This document shows positions 5,437-6,656 of a stretch of DNA of 6,656 bases, piece after piece; position 1 is the stretch's first letter; each line of letters starts with the position of its first letter. Source of the stretch: Burkholderiaceae bacterium (GTDB lineage: Bacteria > Pseudomonadota > Gammaproteobacteria > Burkholderiales > Burkholderiaceae); the NCBI GenBank assembly GCA_017998575.1, contig JAGOCV010000231.1, forward strand, positions 1-6,656. Reading direction: 5' to 3'. A program made the position numbers and the translations under genes. Below the pieces are notes generated by a model. The model was not told the DNA's origin and searched no databases. It was given only the letters and a program-made list of their open reading frames with translations.

Positions 5437-6174
5437 TCACATGTGCAGTTCGACCGTGCGCTCGTCCACCACCGTGCCGGAGGCGATGCGGCCGCCCTCC
5501 ATGCGGATGCGCACGCTCTGGCCCAGCAGGCCGGGCGTGAGCGCCTGGCCGGTAGCGGCGATCTGGAAGCCCGGGCCGCCGGCCACCACGCGCACCTGCG
5601 CGCCGGCCGAGAACATCTGCGGCGCCTTGACCATGGTCTGGCGCAGCGGCTGGCCGCCGGTCAGCGCGCGCGAAGCGGCCAGGCCCACCCACTGCGTGGC
5701 GTCGGCCAGCACGGGCGAGTTGTCGGCGGCCCAGTCGGCCTCGGTCAGCGTGGCGTCGGCCTCGGTCAGCACCTGGCCGGGCAGCACGTTGTCGCGCAGC
5801 ACCCAGGCCGGGCCCCAAGCCTTGATGGTGATGGGCAGGAAGACATTCCAGCGGGCGTTGCCGTCCACGCAGCGCAGGCCCAGGCGCGTGCGGCCCCACA
5901 GGCGCGTGCCGGCCGGCACATGCGGCTCGACCTTGGCACAGGGTGCCAGGCGCAGGCGGCTGTCGAGCGAGCCAACTCTCACTTCCATGCGCAACGGCAG
6001 GCCGGCGGCGGCCTGGGCGCGCGCCACGGCGTCGTCGAGCCAGCGCTGGGTGTCGGCATCGAGGGCGGCCGGTGCGGCATCGGCCACCTGGGCCCGCGCG
6101 GGGCCGGCCAGCGGCAGCAGCAGCGCCAGCGCGCACACGGCCGGGCGCAGGACGGATATCAGTAAACGGGGCAT
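5437..6174 (-). CDS. flgA: Flagellar basal body P-ring assembly chaperone FlgA
   Basis: This 245-residue periplasmic protein helps FlgI assemble into the P ring. Residues 1-28 are a Sec signal peptide (MPRLLISVLRPAVCALALLLPLAGPARA, cut after ARA). The N-terminal region follows, with Cys79 and Cys102 (APCAKVEP, LGLRCVDG) positioned for the FlgA disulphide. Next come NVFLPITIKAWGPAWVL (110-126), the SAF domain with VLPGQVLTEADATLTEADW (about 123-183), and the C-terminal domain ending GLLGQSVRIRM and GTVVDERTVELHM. The length is normal. ATG at 6174 is chosen because AAGGAG lies 5 nt upstream and the signal peptide starts there; the longer open frame to 6369 adds an implausible Pro/Arg-rich leader. 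It is divergent from flgB across 272 nt and runs toward flgM-flgN, 202 nt away, which has its own promoter. Direct readthrough from flgA into flgM remains possible. Confidence 0.95.
   Translation of the reverse strand: MPRLLISVLRPAVCALALLLPLAGPARAQVADAAPAALDADTQRWLDDAVARAQAAAGLPLRMEVRVGSLDSRLRLAPCAKVEPHVPAGTRLWGRTRLGLRCVDGNARWNVFLPITIKAWGPAWVLRDNVLPGQVLTEADATLTEADWAADNSPVLADATQWVGLAASRALTGGQPLRQTMVKAPQMFSAGAQVRVVAGGPGFQIAATGQALTPGLLGQSVRIRMEGGRIASGTVVDERTVELHM
5734..5770 (-). repeat. In-frame 16-bp direct repeat inside flgA (TEAD...TEAD)
   Basis: The 16-bp unit GTCGGCCTCGGTCAGC occurs at 5734-5749 and 5755-5770 (plus-strand reading), with a 21-bp period. It encodes LTEADATLTEADW in the SAF domain (residues 136-148), so the same L-T-E-A-D words appear seven residues apart. 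Length and flanking motifs of FlgA are unaffected. Confidence 0.7.
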
Positions 6175-6179
6175 GGGCA

Positions 6180-6185
6180 CTCCTT
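6180..6185 (-). promoter_or_regulatory. Shine-Dalgarno sequence fixing the flgA start
   Basis: AAGGAG on the minus strand stands 5 nt before the ATG at 6174. It is the strongest ribosome binding site in the window and decides against the longer upstream-extended frame. Confidence 0.85.
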
Positions 6186-6375
6186 CGTGAGGCCGGGGCG
6201 GATTCGGGGAGGCAGGGGGGCGCGGGATCGCCGCGCGGGTGGAAGCGGCACGCCCCGCAGGCCTTTTCCACGACCAGAACTGTAGGGGCGGCGTGTCAAG
6301 GGAAAGCGCGGAACAGGGGCCGGAAACCCCCTTTCTTCGGCCTTTAGGAAAAACCGCCGGCTTTGACAATTTCGC

Positions 6376-6402
6376 TCAAGCCCGCGGCCCCCGTGCCGAT
6401 AG
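6376..6402 (+). promoter_or_regulatory. Sigma-28-like promoter upstream of flgB
   Basis: TCAAG (6376-6380) is followed after exactly 14 nt by GCCGATAG (6395-6402). The -10 part matches seven of eight bases of GCCGATAA; the -35 part matches TAAAG at four of five, but the next three bases (CCC) miss the TTT. The spacing equals that of the flgM promoter. The predicted start is near 6409, about 38 nt before the flgB ATG. The remainder of the 6175-6446 intergenic region contains two isolated TTGACA hexamers (plus 6363-6368, minus 6299-6294) without good -10 partners; no gene is seen in it. Confidence 0.65.
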
Positions 6403-6446
6403 GGCGACCTGCCCCTCCAACCCTTGAGGCCGAACGCGGACGAACG

Positions 6447-6656
6447 ATGAACCCGAGCAATGCGCTGGACTTCCACACGAAGGCCCTGGTGCTGCGCGCC
6501 GAGCGGCAGCGCCAGCTGGCCAGCAACATCGCCAATGCCGACACGCCGGGCTACCAGGCGCGGGACTTCTCGTTCTCGCAGGCCCTGGGCCAGGCCACCG
6601 GCACGGCCGTGGGCGGCTCGGCCCAGCTCGCGCTCGCGCCCTCGGGCGCCCAGGGC
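6447..6656 (+). CDS. flgB: Flagellar basal body rod protein FlgB (5' part, cut by window end)
   Basis: The first 70 codons of a rod protein that sits at the base of the flagellar rod, in the periplasm, and is exported by the flagellar type III system without a cleaved signal. The sequence begins [41 protein letters not shown]. It carries the family signature [25 protein letters not shown], residues 16-40 here, and is otherwise a normal FlgB N-terminus. The family is usually 130-150 residues, so about half is present. ATG at 6447 is the only reasonable in-frame start; the bases before it (GCGGACGAACG) form a weak ribosome binding site. It is expected to head the flgBCDEFGHIJ operon to the right. 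It diverges from flgA and is preceded by a sigma-28-like element. Confidence 0.95.
   Translation, partial: MNPSNALDFHTKALVLRAERQRQLASNIANADTPGYQARDFSFSQALGQATGTAVGGSAQLALAPSGAQG

Noticed and set aside
5932..5950. TGGCAC...GTGCCA palindrome considered as a sigma-54 site or operator
   Set aside because: It lies within flgA coding sequence around the conserved Cys79, and the spacing and -12 part do not match a sigma-54 promoter.
6175..6369. Longer start for flgA at 6369
   Set aside because: The signal peptide and the strong AAGGAG place the start at 6174; the extra 65 residues look non-coding.

Overview
The window is GC-rich DNA (roughly 70% by eye) from a betaproteobacterium, most likely of the order Burkholderiales. 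Three things point there: the flgN-flgM-flgA cluster running divergently from flgB, the flagellar protein sequences themselves, and an EpsA-like regulator fragment. I cannot fix the family (Comamonadaceae- and Alcaligenaceae-type genomes both fit). Eight genes or gene parts are supported and coding is dense. No RNA gene, insertion sequence, CRISPR array or prophage gene was seen.

Left part (1-3410, minus strand): a three-gene catabolic-looking operon, read from right to left. It encodes a 2-pyrone-4,6-dicarboxylate-hydrolase-like amidohydrolase (3410-2538), a beta-hydroxyacid-dehydrogenase-like NAD-binding oxidoreductase with a DUF1932-type C-terminus (2484-1573), and an AEC-family permease (1557-619). 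After a 154-nt gap with a sharp hairpin comes a separate short gene (464-6). It resembles only the sensory half of LuxR/EpsA-type regulators and ends in a TGA that overlaps an ATG at the window edge.

Middle (3411-4476): a LysR-type regulator is transcribed divergently from the operon. Their 130-nt shared intergenic region holds a perfect 17-bp palindrome, GTTCGATAAGATCGAAC, exactly at its midpoint, with the T-N11-A signature of LysR-family boxes. A TATAGT element 7 nt before the amidohydrolase ATG suggests a leaderless transcript. If so, the palindrome centre lies at about -65, the canonical LysR position. Together these genes look like a self-contained module: sensing by the LysR protein, transport by the AEC permease, lactone opening by the amidohydrolase and oxidation by the dehydrogenase. 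The substrate is unknown.

Right part (4537-6656): the edge of a flagellar cluster. flgN and flgM (minus) encode the export chaperone and the anti-sigma-28 factor. They sit behind a near-perfect sigma-28 promoter (TAAAG-N14-GCCGATAA). flgA (minus) encodes the periplasmic P-ring chaperone. flgB (plus) encodes a proximal rod protein and is cut by the window end. A sigma-28-like element (TCAAG-N14-GCCGATAG) lies about 45 nt before flgB, an unexpected class of promoter for a rod gene by the enteric scheme.
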